Shown in pieces: positions 17,014-26,998 of a stretch of DNA of 64,000 bases. The position numbers were made by a program, and so were the translations under genes. The stretch spans positions 518,528-582,527 of the forward strand of contig NZ_NQMO01000005.1 in the NCBI RefSeq assembly GCF_002257645.1, in the 5' to 3' direction. The notes under the pieces are model-generated. The model did not search any database, was not told the origin of the DNA, and saw nothing but the letters and a program-made list of their open reading frames with translations. Source of the stretch: Paenibacillus sp. XY044 (GTDB lineage Bacteria; Bacillota; Bacilli; Paenibacillales; Paenibacillaceae). Positions within the stretch are counted from its first letter, which is position 1. Each line of letters begins with the position of its first letter.

Positions 17014-20000
17014 TTAGTCCACTTGGATGTCAACCTCTTCCGGACGGTAAACGGCCGTAATGCTTCCTTTCCGATCGGTGGCAAACAGCACGCTGCGGTC
17101 GTTTTCCAGCGTAAAGCTGTAGACGGCTCCGGTTTGCGGGTCCTTGACCTGTACCGGGGCATCCCAGCCGAATTCGGAGACGAACACGTACAGGCTGCCG
17201 TCCTTGAAGCTGAGCTTCCGGCCATAAACGCCCGGCAGGTCTCCGCCGGCCAGCCACTCGAGCTCGCGCTCCACGCCGGCTGCGGCAGCCGCGTACCGGT
17301 ACAGCTCGAGGATCGGCTCGTCGCGGCCGTTCAGTTCGAGCGGGAGCGGGCTCCAGATGAGCCGGCCTTTGCCCAGCGGCACATCCACGAGGGCATCCAT
17401 GCTGCCGCTATTGCCTGCAGCCGGGATTTCCTTGGCCACCTCGGCGATCCGCCGGTGCCCGAAGGATACCGGCAATGCGCGGCCGTTCAAGCCGAGCATT
17501 TCCTCCCGGCGCACGTTGCCAAGCCGGCGCTCGCCGAGAACGGCGTCCAGCCGCGTCGTCGGCCGCCAGTAGGCGTCAAGGCCGAGCGGGCCGGTGGCGA
17601 GCAGCGTCGCGCCGGTGTCCTTGACGAGCTCCAGCAGCTCGTCCAGTGCCCGGCTGTCCATGTTATGCGGGCTCGGCAGCAGGATCAGCTTCGGCGCCTT
17701 CTGCCGCAGGGCGTCCAGATGGTATTCCGACGCCGCGCGGAACGGCAGCTTCAGGTCATAGGCCAGCAGCCGGGTCAGCCGCGTCGTTGACTGAAACGCG
17801 AATGCGCGGTTCGAGAAGTCGTTGGAGTACGGGAAGACAGCGACGATGTCCTCGAGCTCCCGGTCCGTAAACAAGTCCCGCGTAGCCGCGATGAAGCGTC
17901 CAAAGTCGTAGGACACGTCCGCTTCCGGCTTCTCCGTGCCGTCGGCGCGGAGCGCTCCGATATGCGATTCGTTGGCGTTGTCCATATAGAAGTTCGTATT
18001 CCAGATCCAGTGGATCGCGCCGGCCCCTCCTGTCGAGAAGGCATAGGCGTATTTCCGTTCCAGAATGCTGCGCAGCTCGGCCTCCGACCGCTTGGAGCGG
18101 CCATCCGGCGTCTCTACGTACATAATACCGGTCTCCTGGATCAGATTCGGCTTATCCGGCGTTTTGGTGAAAATGCCGTCCCATACCAGATAGTCGTTCA
18201 GCCACCAGGAGTGCACCGTCGTATAATCGACGGCTTGCTCATAGAAGAACGGAGACGGACGCTGGGCGCCGAGAGCTTCGTCCTGCCCGACCGTCACCAA
18301 ATGATCCGGGCACAGCTCCTTAATCGTGCCGACGAGCTGCTCCGCCCACCGATTGTGCATATCCATCGAGAACAAGCAGTAATCGAGCCATCTTGTTCCC
18401 TTCTTCGCTTTGTGCATATCCTGTACGTCGAAGTTGATCTCTTCCGCTTCCGGAATGGCTGCCGAAGCAAAGTCGGGCAGCTGGTCCGGCGTCATGTTCC
18501 ATGCTTCCTGAAGGCTGCGGATATCGCCGTGGCGGCGCTCCAGCCACTCCACAAATGCTTGGTGCTCAAACGGATCCCGGGCGGAACGCGGTCCATCCGA
18601 GAAAATCCGCGGCGGATCGAACATCGACGGTTCGTTGATCAAATCCCAGTCCACATGCGTCGTGGCCGTGTGGCGGCTGACGATGCTGCGGATGAAGCGT
18701 TTCTGGGCCTCGACGCTTTGCGGGTCGAGATAAGGATTCAACCCTTCCCACGTCTCCGGCGTAAAGGAAAAGAACGTAAAGGTCACCTGCAGGCCGTGGC
18801 GCTTCGCCGTCAGGAAGAAGGCGTCGATCGCACGCAGCACTTCCTCCGAGGCATGCCCGTCGACCTGCATCATATTCCGGTAAGCCGTCCAAACACCGGT
18901 ACGGATCCAGTTGATTCCCGCTTTGGCCATCTGGGCCATGTCCCGCTCCCAGACGTCCACGTTCGGCAGGAACAGGAACTTCCGGGCCACGTCGGAGGTC
19001 ATGTACGTCATGCCCACGACGGGCAGCGGCCGCCCGTCCTTGATGAAATAGTCGCGGCTGCGGGTAATCGGCGAGCCCTCGGCCAGAAGGAGGTCGTCAC
19101 GGCCCCAGAAGCCCTGGCGCAGCACGCGGACCTCACCGTCCGGTCCCTCCGCGCGGCACACGATGCGGTACAGCCCGCTCTTCACGGCCAGCGGCACCGG
19201 AATGCGCACAAAGTTTTGTTCCTTCGTCACCTGCGCCTGGAACTGGTGGTTCCAGGCCTCTCCGCTTCCGCCCTCATGGCGGACTTCCAGCTCGAAGCTC
19301 CACAGTTCAGGCGCCGTGCTGCGCGATTCCCCGCGCTGCAAAATCTGCGTCTGCAGCGTCAGCACTGCGTGTTCCCCGGCTTCGTACGAAGCGTAATTCG
19401 GCTTCAGCGACAGCTCGGTCACGCCCCGGGCGCAGAAACGCGCCCAGTCGATCAGGTGCGAAGCACCCTTGCCGCTCCAGAACGTTTCGGTCAGCGGCAG
19501 GAACACGAACATCCAGCGTGATCCGGCGAACGTCACGCGGGAGTTCTCCCACAGCACGACCGGCGCGGCGATCTCCCGTCCTTCGGCGCTGATGCCTGTA
19601 AGCAGCGGGTAGATCTGCGTGCTCATCGGGCCGGCTGAGCCCATCTGCTGCGGCAAATCGGCGCTTTTGGTCGTATGCGGCACCAGGTTCCAGGCATCCG
19701 CCAGCTCAAACAGGCCTTCTTGGCCGTCCAGCAGCGGGATGCGGGCCGAAACGGCGAGTTCCGTCACCTTAGCGGTGTCCACCCGCAGCGCTTCGTGAAT
19801 ATATAGTTCCTGATGGTAACCGGTTTGCTCAGTCTCCGAAATCCAAGACCCGTTATCCCGTACCACAGGAATTTTAAAAGGCGCCCCGCCCGCGCTGATC
19901 AGGCTGCCCCCCCGATGCAGGAAGGCGGAAATCTCCGTCCAGACGGTCTTTGGAAAATAAGGCGCGTGTAAATTGACAAAACAACCCTGATCCAGTCCGC

Positions 20001-20130
20001 GAAGCGCATTGGCCAGTTCTTCGGCGCGAACGACCGCCACTTCTGCAGCATGCTGGAAATCCCCAGCCTGCGGGAGCTTGCCCGCAGCCGGGAAATCCGG
20101 ATCGCACAGAATGATGATATGGCCGCTCAT
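17014..20130 (-). CDS. Large clan-A-like glycoside hydrolase (GH42-like fold), family uncertain
   Basis: A 1038-residue cytoplasmic protein without signal peptide. The centre (about residues 355-760) reads as a (beta/alpha)8 glycosidase with acid/base DLINEP (Glu500) and probable nucleophile NLIQETG (Glu666), the two-glutamate layout of clan GH-A. The N-terminal 240 residues and the region after about 800 look like Rossmann/glutamine-amidotransferase-like or trimerisation domains (LHRGGSLISAGG; KLILLPSPHNMDSRALDELL), as in GH42-type beta-galactosidases. Lying among alpha-mannosidases, a beta-mannosidase role on the mannan or N-glycan core is plausible but inferred. It overlaps the GH125 stop by four bases, so it is in that operon. 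Confidence 0.7.
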   Translation of the reverse strand: MSGHIIILCDPDFPAAGKLPQAGDFQHAAEVAVVRAEELANALRGLDQGCFVNLHAPYFPKTVWTEISAFLHRGGSLISAGGAPFKIPVVRDNGSWISETEQTGYHQELYIHEALRVDTAKVTELAVSARIPLLDGQEGLFELADAWNLVPHTTKSADLPQQMGSAGPMSTQIYPLLTGISAEGREIAAPVVLWENSRVTFAGSRWMFVFLPLTETFWSGKGASHLIDWARFCARGVTELSLKPNYASYEAGEHAVLTLQTQILQRGESRSTAPELWSFELEVRHEGGSGEAWNHQFQAQVTKEQNFVRIPVPLAVKSGLYRIVCRAEGPDGEVRVLRQGFWGRDDLLLAEGSPITRSRDYFIKDGRPLPVVGMTYMTSDVARKFLFLPNVDVWERDMAQMAKAGINWIRTGVWTAYRNMMQVDGHASEEVLRAIDAFFLTAKRHGLQVTFTFFSFTPETWEGLNPYLDPQSVEAQKRFIRSIVSRHTATTHVDWDLINEPSMFDPPRIFSDGPRSARDPFEHQAFVEWLERRHGDIRSLQEAWNMTPDQLPDFASAAIPEAEEINFDVQDMHKAKKGTRWLDYCLFSMDMHNRWAEQLVGTIKELCPDHLVTVGQDEALGAQRPSPFFYEQAVDYTTVHSWWLNDYLVWDGIFTKTPDKPNLIQETGIMYVETPDGRSKRSEAELRSILERKYAYAFSTGGAGAIHWIWNTNFYMDNANESHIGALRADGTEKPEADVSYDFGRFIAATRDLFTDRELEDIVAVFPYSNDFSNRAFAFQSTTRLTRLLAYDLKLPFRAASEYHLDALRQKAPKLILLPSPHNMDSRALDELLELVKDTGATLLATGPLGLDAYWRPTTRLDAVLGERRLGNVRREEMLGLNGRALPVSFGHRRIAEVAKEIPAAGNSGSMDALVDVPLGKGRLIWSPLPLELNGRDEPILELYRYAAAAAGVERELEWLAGGDLPGVYGRKLSFKDGSLYVFVSEFGWDAPVQVKDPQTGAVYSFTLENDRSVLFATDRKGSITAVYRPEEVDIQVD

Positions 20131-21446
20131 AGCAGACCATCCTTCATAGCCTTATACACGAGCTGGGAGAACAGGCTGTTGGACCAGGCGAACCATTTTC
20201 GCGTAAAAATGGTCGGATCGTCGGCATGGAAGCCTTCATGCATAAAGCCTGTATCCGCATCGGTAGCTTCCAGCATGGAGATCATCTCCAGCTTCTCTTC
20301 GGCCGTCTGGGCGGTTAAGCCCTGCATGGACAAAGCCATATGCCAGATATAATCCTCCGGCGTATGCGGGCTGCCGATACCCTTGGCCGCCTTACCCTCG
20401 AAGTAGAACGGATTTTCCTTGCTAAGCGCAAACCGTCTCGTATTTTGATAAATCGGATCGTCGGCCGTCGTGTATCCCAGGTAAGGGATGGACATCAGGC
20501 CCGGCGTACCGGCGTCGTCCATCAGGCAGTAATTGCCGAAGCCGTCGGTCTCGTACGCGTAAATCGGCCCGAACTGCGGATGGCGGTAAATGCCGTACAG
20601 CTGAATGCCATAGTTGACCTCGATCTCCAGTTCCTTGAGCTCAGCCAGCATGTCCATGTCGCGGAAGACCCATTCGGCGAATTCCTGCATCTGGCGAAGC
20701 GCCACGACCGCAAACATATTGCCCGGAACGTTGTAATGGAAGTCGCATGCGTCGTCGCTGGAGCGGAAACCCGACCAGATCATGCCCGTATAGTTGACCG
20801 GCATACCCATTCCGTTATTACGCAGCGAGTCGGTCAGAATGCCGTTGTTGCGCGTGAAACGGTACGGAGACTTCTCGAAATGGTGCTGCTCCGTTTTGAA
20901 CACGTCGATCATAGCGTGCATAGCTTTTTTGAAATTGGCATCGAAAATATCGGTCAGCTCGGTTTCCTTCCAATACAGGTACGCCAGACGAATGACGAAG
21001 CACAGCGAATCGATCTCGAATTTGCGCTCCCACACCCAAGGGGACATGTCCGTTTCGTCGGTCGTGTTCCAGTGCCAGTCATTGGCCGATTCATTGAACG
21101 CATTGGCGTACGGGTCGATCAGGACGTACTGCACGTGGCGCTTGATCAATCCGCTGATAATGCGCTGCAGATCCTTGTCTTCTTTGGCAAAAGGCACGTA
21201 ATGGACGACTTGCTCCACGGAATCGCGCAGCCAGGAAGCCGGAATGTCGCCCGTAATGACGAAGGTTGTCCCATCGTCCATCAGTTTGGTCGTCGTTTCC
21301 AGCGTATTCGGAAAGCAGTTTTTGAACAGCTGCAGCAGCTTCGGCCGGTGGGCCAGCTTCTGCTCGGCTTCTTTGATTACGTCCTGGATCGCCTGCGGCA
21401 TCTCCAGCGTCGGCATCGGTATTTTAGGAAGTCTGAATTGTTCCAA
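20127..21446 (-). CDS. Exo-alpha-1,6-mannosidase, glycoside hydrolase family 125
   Basis: A 439-residue inverting enzyme of GH125 (formerly DUF1237), a family known to release alpha-1,6-linked mannose. Characteristic segments include DIPASWLRDS, DPYANAFNES and WERKFEIDSL, which belong to its (alpha/alpha)6 barrel. There is no signal peptide. Translation appears to start at TTG (21446), with AAAGGGG eight bases upstream. The stop overlaps the start of the 1038-residue glycosidase. Together with the two GH38 enzymes it covers alpha-1,2/1,3 and alpha-1,6 mannose linkages. Confidence 0.93.
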   Translation of the reverse strand: MEQFRLPKIPMPTLEMPQAIQDVIKEAEQKLAHRPKLLQLFKNCFPNTLETTTKLMDDGTTFVITGDIPASWLRDSVEQVVHYVPFAKEDKDLQRIISGLIKRHVQYVLIDPYANAFNESANDWHWNTTDETDMSPWVWERKFEIDSLCFVIRLAYLYWKETELTDIFDANFKKAMHAMIDVFKTEQHHFEKSPYRFTRNNGILTDSLRNNGMGMPVNYTGMIWSGFRSSDDACDFHYNVPGNMFAVVALRQMQEFAEWVFRDMDMLAELKELEIEVNYGIQLYGIYRHPQFGPIYAYETDGFGNYCLMDDAGTPGLMSIPYLGYTTADDPIYQNTRRFALSKENPFYFEGKAAKGIGSPHTPEDYIWHMALSMQGLTAQTAEEKLEMISMLEATDADTGFMHEGFHADDPTIFTRKWFAWSNSLFSQLVYKAMKDGLL

Positions 21447-21556
21447 AGCGATACGCCCCTTTACTTGGCTGAATTGTCGAGTGAAATGATGTCACATCAA
21501 ATCATGTGTTGCTTGTTGATCTAAAAAAGTTCTATATGTTGTGTTATTCAACCTGC

Positions 21557-24500
21557 TTAATGCTTAAGCAGGACGGTTTTGATTTCATAAGGGGCAAAAG
21601 ACAACTGCACTTTTCCCTCCTGGAGCTGCAGCGGATGAGCCGGCTCCTCGAGCGCATTGGACAGGTAAGCCTCTTTGATAGCACCCGGCCAGGTCAACTC
21701 AACCTGCTCGCGTCCGCCGGTCGATTCATAGAACCGCAGGATGACGCCGCTGCCGTCCTCCGCTGGTTTCACCGTGTCGAGCACGACGTGGCCGCCGGAT
21801 AGCGAAATCAGCGATCCCGTAGACGGGCGTGAGCCTTGCGTACCGGATCCAGCTTGGCGAACAGGCATGTCCACGTTCAGCTCCGTCGCCTGACGGACGG
21901 TATGCGACTCCCTCCAGCCGCCTTGATGCGGCAGCAAAGAGTAGGTGAAATCATGCTCGCCAAGATCTGCCGTCACGTCCGGCCATTTCGGCGCACGAAG
22001 CAGGGATAGGCGGATCGTGCTGCCTTGAACGTCATAGCCGTATTTGCAGTCGTTCAACAGGCTGATGCCGTATCCATGCTCCGACACGTCTACGAAGCGG
22101 TGTCCGCACACCTCGTACTGCGCCTGCTCCCAGCTCGTGTTACGATGGGTGGCACGCTCGAGGGAGCCGAACGGAATTTCGTAGGTCGCCTTATCGGTGA
22201 CCACATCTACCGGGAAGCCCACTTTCAGAAGCTTGTGCGCCTCGTTCCAATGGACATGCGTTTTAAAATCGATCCGCCGGTCATGGTGATAGAAGATCAT
22301 GTCCTGCGTGATTTCGGACTGTCCGATCTTCCAGCGGAAGCGGAGCACGTCCTTGGTGCGTCCGGCCAGAATCAACTGCTTCTCGAGGAGCTCTGCCTCA
22401 CCGGCCGGCTGCTGTTCGTAACGGGTGTCAATGTCCCAGGCATCCCACAGCGTCGGACGGTCGTGGAAGAAGTGGAAACGGTTCGCCCGTTCACCCGGCT
22501 TCACGACTTCGCGGCCGGCGGCTTTATCCAGCAGGCTGATGATTTCACCCCGCTCGTTAAACCGCACGAGGTAAGCGGAGGTTTCCCATGTATCACCCAA
22601 CGCTTTTTCTCCGGCGGAAGCAGCATTCACGCCAGCCTCCGGTTTCACCCAAACGGTTTTGTAACCCAGTGCCGGAACGTCGGAAACCCGGACGGAGATT
22701 CCGCCATCGACGATATCCGTCTCCAGGCGCGCGCCATGCTCGTCGTAAGCTGCCAACAAGGCACCTTCGCCTTGATCGGCATTGATATGGACCACTGCGC
22801 TCCGACTCCATCCGAGGCTGTTGAAGACGACATAAGGAGTGCCGTCCGTGCTGGAAACGTTGATTTCGGGCGCCAGTGCACGCAGCGCCTCGTCCAGTGC
22901 CTGCTCCCCTTTGGCGAAAATATCGCCGTATTCCTTGTCCGACGTTTCATACGTTTCGGTAATCGCCGATCCCGGAATAATGTCATGGAACTGGTTCAGC
23001 AGAATCAGCTTCCAACCGTCATGCAGCTGCCGGGTCACCTCTGTACGCTTTGCCGCATCCATTTGCGGCCCAGCCAGCGTGTTCCACAGCTCGGCTTCCC
23101 GGTACAGCACCTCTGCCTTACGGTTGCTGCGTTTGTTGCGAGCATGCGTCGTATACGTGCCGCGATGCAGTTCCAGGTAGAGATCGCCGCGCCACGTCGG
23201 AAGTACCGGCCCCGCTTGCTCAATGCTTTCGAAGAACTTGGCCGCCGTACTGTAGCGGTTCGCCGGCTGTCCAACCATCAGATCGGACCGGTCGATATAC
23301 TCCAGCATCTCGCGGGTGACGCCACCGCCGCCATCCCCGTGTCCGTACAGGAGCATCTGCTCGGGATGCAGTGCCTTTTCCCGATAGGACTGCCAGTGGT
23401 CGTGAACATCCTTCGGCAGCGTGTTCTCGTTCACACCGTGGTTCAGATAAGACAAAATCGGTGTTCCATCGATGCCCACCCAATGGAACAAATCATATGG
23501 AAACAGGTTGGTATCGTTCCAACCGAGTTTGGTCGTCATGAAATAATCTACTTTGCCGTGTTTCAAAATTTGCGGCAGCGACGCGCAGTAGCCGAACGTG
23601 TCCGGCAGCCATTCGATATTCGACGTCTGGCCGAATTCCTCCTGATAGAACCGCTGGCCGTACAGAATCTGCCGGATCAGCGATTCACCGCTCGGCAGAT
23701 TCAGGTCGGGCTCGACCCACATGCCGCCGACCAGCTCCCAGCGTCCTTCCGCGATCCGCGCCTTGACCCGTTCGAACAGCTCAGGATCGTTTTCCTTCAG
23801 AAACGCAAAAAGCTGCGGCTGGCTTTGCGCATAACGATACTGCGGATATTCCTCCATCAGCCGGTCGACCGTCGAGAATGTGCGGCTCGCCTTGCGCACC
23901 GTTTCGCGAACAGGCCACAGCCAGGCGATATCGATGTGCGACTGGCCGACCATATGCTCCAGCCCCTCGGCATTGCCGCCTACTTCGCGGACACCCTCTC
24001 TTAACGCTTCCTCAATATTAGCAACGGTCTTTCCATCACGGATGGCCGCCGAATCCAAGCTTACGAACCGGTCCATCGCTTGGTACAGCACTTCCATCAG
24101 GCGCACCCGGCGGAAATCCTCCTGGGGCAGCAGCACCAGCGAGTCGCGCACGACGGTGACTGTATACATCAGGCTCAGCACCGCATGGTTCGGCCTCACG
24201 AGCTGACTCGTGACGGACGTGATCGGCGGGTTGATGACCGCCTGCTGGTTCAAAGGATCGACCGGTTCCGGAACCGGGTCGAACAGTTCAATTTCGAGTT
24301 CCGGTGTTTCCCCGATCACTGCGGGATCGAGCGTCACGTACGTATGGTTGCGGTCGAGGCCCTGAAAGGAAACCCCGTTAACGCGAAGCAGGCCTTCTCC
24401 GCCCGATGCGAAGACGAGACCAACCGGCTCGGATGGCCAGCCTTCCGGCAGCTCAAGCCGTGTCCGGAAGAAATATGTCGTTCCTTGTTTGCTTGGAAAA

Positions 24501-24655
24501 GAGGCCAGCCCCTTCCCTTCCGGGTAAGGAGCCGTATTCTCATATTCGCCAGGCAGTTTGTAATAAGAGCGGGTGATATCCCAGCTGCGGAGCTCTGTCT
24601 GCTCCAGCCAGCGGTTGTCTGACAATTCACGGATAAAGCGTCTGATCCGTTCCAT
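21557..24655 (-). CDS. Alpha-mannosidase, glycoside hydrolase family 38 (long, Ams1-like type)
   Basis: A 1032-residue cytoplasmic alpha-mannosidase with an extra N-terminal beta-domain of about 230 residues, as in yeast vacuolar Ams1 and bacterial relatives. Zinc and nucleophile motifs are VGQSHIDIAWLWP (His240, Asp242), LPDTFGY (Asp352) and NQFHDIIPGS. Enzymes of this type remove alpha-1,2/1,3/1,6 mannose from free oligosaccharides. The start lies directly at the GH3 stop, giving a tight operon. A gap of 110 bases separates it from GH125. Confidence 0.94.
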   Translation of the reverse strand: MERIRRFIRELSDNRWLEQTELRSWDITRSYYKLPGEYENTAPYPEGKGLASFPSKQGTTYFFRTRLELPEGWPSEPVGLVFASGGEGLLRVNGVSFQGLDRNHTYVTLDPAVIGETPELEIELFDPVPEPVDPLNQQAVINPPITSVTSQLVRPNHAVLSLMYTVTVVRDSLVLLPQEDFRRVRLMEVLYQAMDRFVSLDSAAIRDGKTVANIEEALREGVREVGGNAEGLEHMVGQSHIDIAWLWPVRETVRKASRTFSTVDRLMEEYPQYRYAQSQPQLFAFLKENDPELFERVKARIAEGRWELVGGMWVEPDLNLPSGESLIRQILYGQRFYQEEFGQTSNIEWLPDTFGYCASLPQILKHGKVDYFMTTKLGWNDTNLFPYDLFHWVGIDGTPILSYLNHGVNENTLPKDVHDHWQSYREKALHPEQMLLYGHGDGGGGVTREMLEYIDRSDLMVGQPANRYSTAAKFFESIEQAGPVLPTWRGDLYLELHRGTYTTHARNKRSNRKAEVLYREAELWNTLAGPQMDAAKRTEVTRQLHDGWKLILLNQFHDIIPGSAITETYETSDKEYGDIFAKGEQALDEALRALAPEINVSSTDGTPYVVFNSLGWSRSAVVHINADQGEGALLAAYDEHGARLETDIVDGGISVRVSDVPALGYKTVWVKPEAGVNAASAGEKALGDTWETSAYLVRFNERGEIISLLDKAAGREVVKPGERANRFHFFHDRPTLWDAWDIDTRYEQQPAGEAELLEKQLILAGRTKDVLRFRWKIGQSEITQDMIFYHHDRRIDFKTHVHWNEAHKLLKVGFPVDVVTDKATYEIPFGSLERATHRNTSWEQAQYEVCGHRFVDVSEHGYGISLLNDCKYGYDVQGSTIRLSLLRAPKWPDVTADLGEHDFTYSLLPHQGGWRESHTVRQATELNVDMPVRQAGSGTQGSRPSTGSLISLSGGHVVLDTVKPAEDGSGVILRFYESTGGREQVELTWPGAIKEAYLSNALEEPAHPLQLQEGKVQLSFAPYEIKTVLLKH

Positions 24656-26959
24656 TTATTTACCCTCCCGCACGGCCAACTCCGTGCTCTTCGTGTCGTT
24701 TACATGTCTGCCGACATGGATCCGGAACAGCCCCGGTTCCACGACGGGCTTCAGGTCCCTGCCCACGTACTGCAGCTGTTCCCTGCCGATCTTAAATTCC
24801 ACGGTCCGGGATTCACCCGGTTCAAGTTCCACTTTCGTAAACCCTTTGAGCTCCATCATCGGACGGCTTGCGGCACTGACGGCATCGGAAATGTACAGCT
24901 GCACCACTTCCGCCCCGGCACGGCTGCCGGTGTTCGTCACGTTCACGGACACGGTCGCCGTTTCATCTTCCGTTATGGAATTCGTGCTGACGCGGAGCTG
25001 ATCGTAGCCAAAGGTTGTGTAGCTGAGGCCGTAACCGAACGGATACCGCGGCTTCGAATCCTCTTCCATATACCGCTTGCCCCGCGAGCGTTTGCCGTTG
25101 TAATACACCGGCAGCTGGCCGACATGCTTCGGAATCGACACGGTGAGCCGTCCGGACGGATTGACGTCGCCGAACATAATGTCCGCCACCGCGTGTCCGC
25201 CCTCTTGCCCAGGATACCACGCTTCCAGGATCGCGTCAGCATGCTCGTCCACCCACGGCTCGGCAATCGGACGGCCGTTGATGTACACCACGACGAGCCG
25301 CTTGCCAAGTTTATGGATCTCCTGCATCAATTCCAGCTGCACGCCCGCCAATCCCAGCGTCATGCGGTCGATGCCTTCGCCGCACTCCATGTCGTTCCAG
25401 GAGTTGTCCGACACCTTCGAGGCGCCGGTCTTCAGGTCGATTGTGCCTTCGCCGAAATCGCGTGCACTCGATCCTCCCATAACCATCACTACGGTGTCTG
25501 CCTGAGACGCGCAGGACAGCGCCGTGTCAAACCCTTCCCGGGAATCACCTTTAATCCGGCAGCCCGGTGCATACAGCAACCGGCTGGATTCAGCGCCGAG
25601 CTTCGCCCGAATGCCCTTCAGCACGGTCGCCACCTTGTCCGCCGGCTGCGGCGACGTATAATCGCCCAGCTGATTATAACCGTGATCAGCGTTTGGCCCG
25701 ATCACCGCAATGGTGCCCGCCTGCTTGTCCAGCGGCAGCGCATTATTCGCGTTCTTCAAGAGAATGATACCTTCCTCAGCCAGCTTGCGGGCCAGCTCCA
25801 CATGTTCCGTTCGGCCAATCACCTGCTCCGCCCGGTCCGGATCAACATACGGCCGGTCAAACAAGCCCAGCTTGAACTTGAGTACGAGCACCCGCAGCAC
25901 CGCCCGGTCCAGGACGCCTATGCCAAGCTTGCCTTGGCTGACTGCATCCAGCAAATACTTGCCAAACATTTCGCCGGACATCTCCATGTCGATGCCCGCT
26001 TTAATGGCCTGAACGGCGGCATCCATGCCGTCTTCCGCCACATCATGACCCGCGGCCAGCATGTCGATGGCCCCGCAGTCGGTGATGACCATGCCGTCAA
26101 ATCCCCACTGCTTGCGGAGGACGTCCTCCAGCAGTTCCGTATTCACCGTGCACGGTACCCCGTCAATTTCATTATACGCCGGCATGATGGATGCGGCACC
26201 GGCTTCCACCGCTCTTTTGAACGGATACAGGTCCACTTCAAGCAGCTCGCGCCAGCCCATATGCACAGGGCCGGCGTTGCGTCCACCCTCGGAGCTGCCG
26301 TATCCGACAAAATGCTTCAGCGTCGCGGCAACGCTAGCGTCGCTGTCCAGAGCATCGCCCTGAAGCCCCTGGACCGATGCGGCGGCAAATTCGCCGATCA
26401 GGTAAGGGTCTTCGGCGAAGCACTCCTCCGTGCGCCCCCAGCGGGGATCGCGCACTACGTCCAGTACCGGCGAGTACGTAACCGCCCCGCCCTGCGCCCG
26501 CGTCTCCGCGGCCACGGCACGGCACATCTCGCGGTATAAATCGACGTTCCAGGTGCTTCCGAGCAGCAGCGGCACCGGATACACCGTGCCGTCGATCGCC
26601 ATATGCCCGTGCGAGCACTCTTCCCCGATCAGGATCGGAATGCCGAGCCGGGAGTTTTCGATGGCATAACGCTGAATTTCGTTAACGGCCTCTGCCCCCT
26701 GCTTGGCGGACAGCCCGTTCTCCAGCGTAACGCCGGTCCAGGGGTCGGCGCGCAGCACCCCGTACAGGGAACCGACGCCTCCGTTTTGGACCTGCTGCTT
26801 AAAGGATTCCTTTAAAACAATCTTTCCATCTCTATGTTCATAGGTTTGCCAGCCGAACGGTTGCACGAGCTGGCCGACCTTTTCTTCCAAAGTCATCAGA
26901 CCTAGCAAATGCCGGGCCCTCTCCACAGTTGGTTTCGTCTTGTCTTTGTAAATCAACAT
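24656..26959 (-). CDS. Glycoside hydrolase family 3 beta-glycosidase
   Basis: A 767-residue GH3 enzyme of the BglX/beta-xylosidase type: N-terminal TIM barrel, alpha/beta sandwich (about 390-600) and a C-terminal fibronectin-III-like domain (about 660-750). The nucleophile Asp294 lies in VITDCGAI and substrate-binding Lys215-His216 in LKHFVGYG. There is no signal peptide, so it acts on imported sugars. Known activities in this subgroup include beta-glucosidase and beta-xylosidase; in this setting a beta-linked glucose or N-acetylglucosamine is possible, but specificity is not readable by eye. It is in the operon between the permeases and the GH38 gene. Confidence 0.92.
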   Translation of the reverse strand: MLIYKDKTKPTVERARHLLGLMTLEEKVGQLVQPFGWQTYEHRDGKIVLKESFKQQVQNGGVGSLYGVLRADPWTGVTLENGLSAKQGAEAVNEIQRYAIENSRLGIPILIGEECSHGHMAIDGTVYPVPLLLGSTWNVDLYREMCRAVAAETRAQGGAVTYSPVLDVVRDPRWGRTEECFAEDPYLIGEFAAASVQGLQGDALDSDASVAATLKHFVGYGSSEGGRNAGPVHMGWRELLEVDLYPFKRAVEAGAASIMPAYNEIDGVPCTVNTELLEDVLRKQWGFDGMVITDCGAIDMLAAGHDVAEDGMDAAVQAIKAGIDMEMSGEMFGKYLLDAVSQGKLGIGVLDRAVLRVLVLKFKLGLFDRPYVDPDRAEQVIGRTEHVELARKLAEEGIILLKNANNALPLDKQAGTIAVIGPNADHGYNQLGDYTSPQPADKVATVLKGIRAKLGAESSRLLYAPGCRIKGDSREGFDTALSCASQADTVVMVMGGSSARDFGEGTIDLKTGASKVSDNSWNDMECGEGIDRMTLGLAGVQLELMQEIHKLGKRLVVVYINGRPIAEPWVDEHADAILEAWYPGQEGGHAVADIMFGDVNPSGRLTVSIPKHVGQLPVYYNGKRSRGKRYMEEDSKPRYPFGYGLSYTTFGYDQLRVSTNSITEDETATVSVNVTNTGSRAGAEVVQLYISDAVSAASRPMMELKGFTKVELEPGESRTVEFKIGREQLQYVGRDLKPVVEPGLFRIHVGRHVNDTKSTELAVREGK

Positions 26960-26998
26960 CTCGACTTCTCTCCTGTCTCCATATAATGATGTTGTTTA

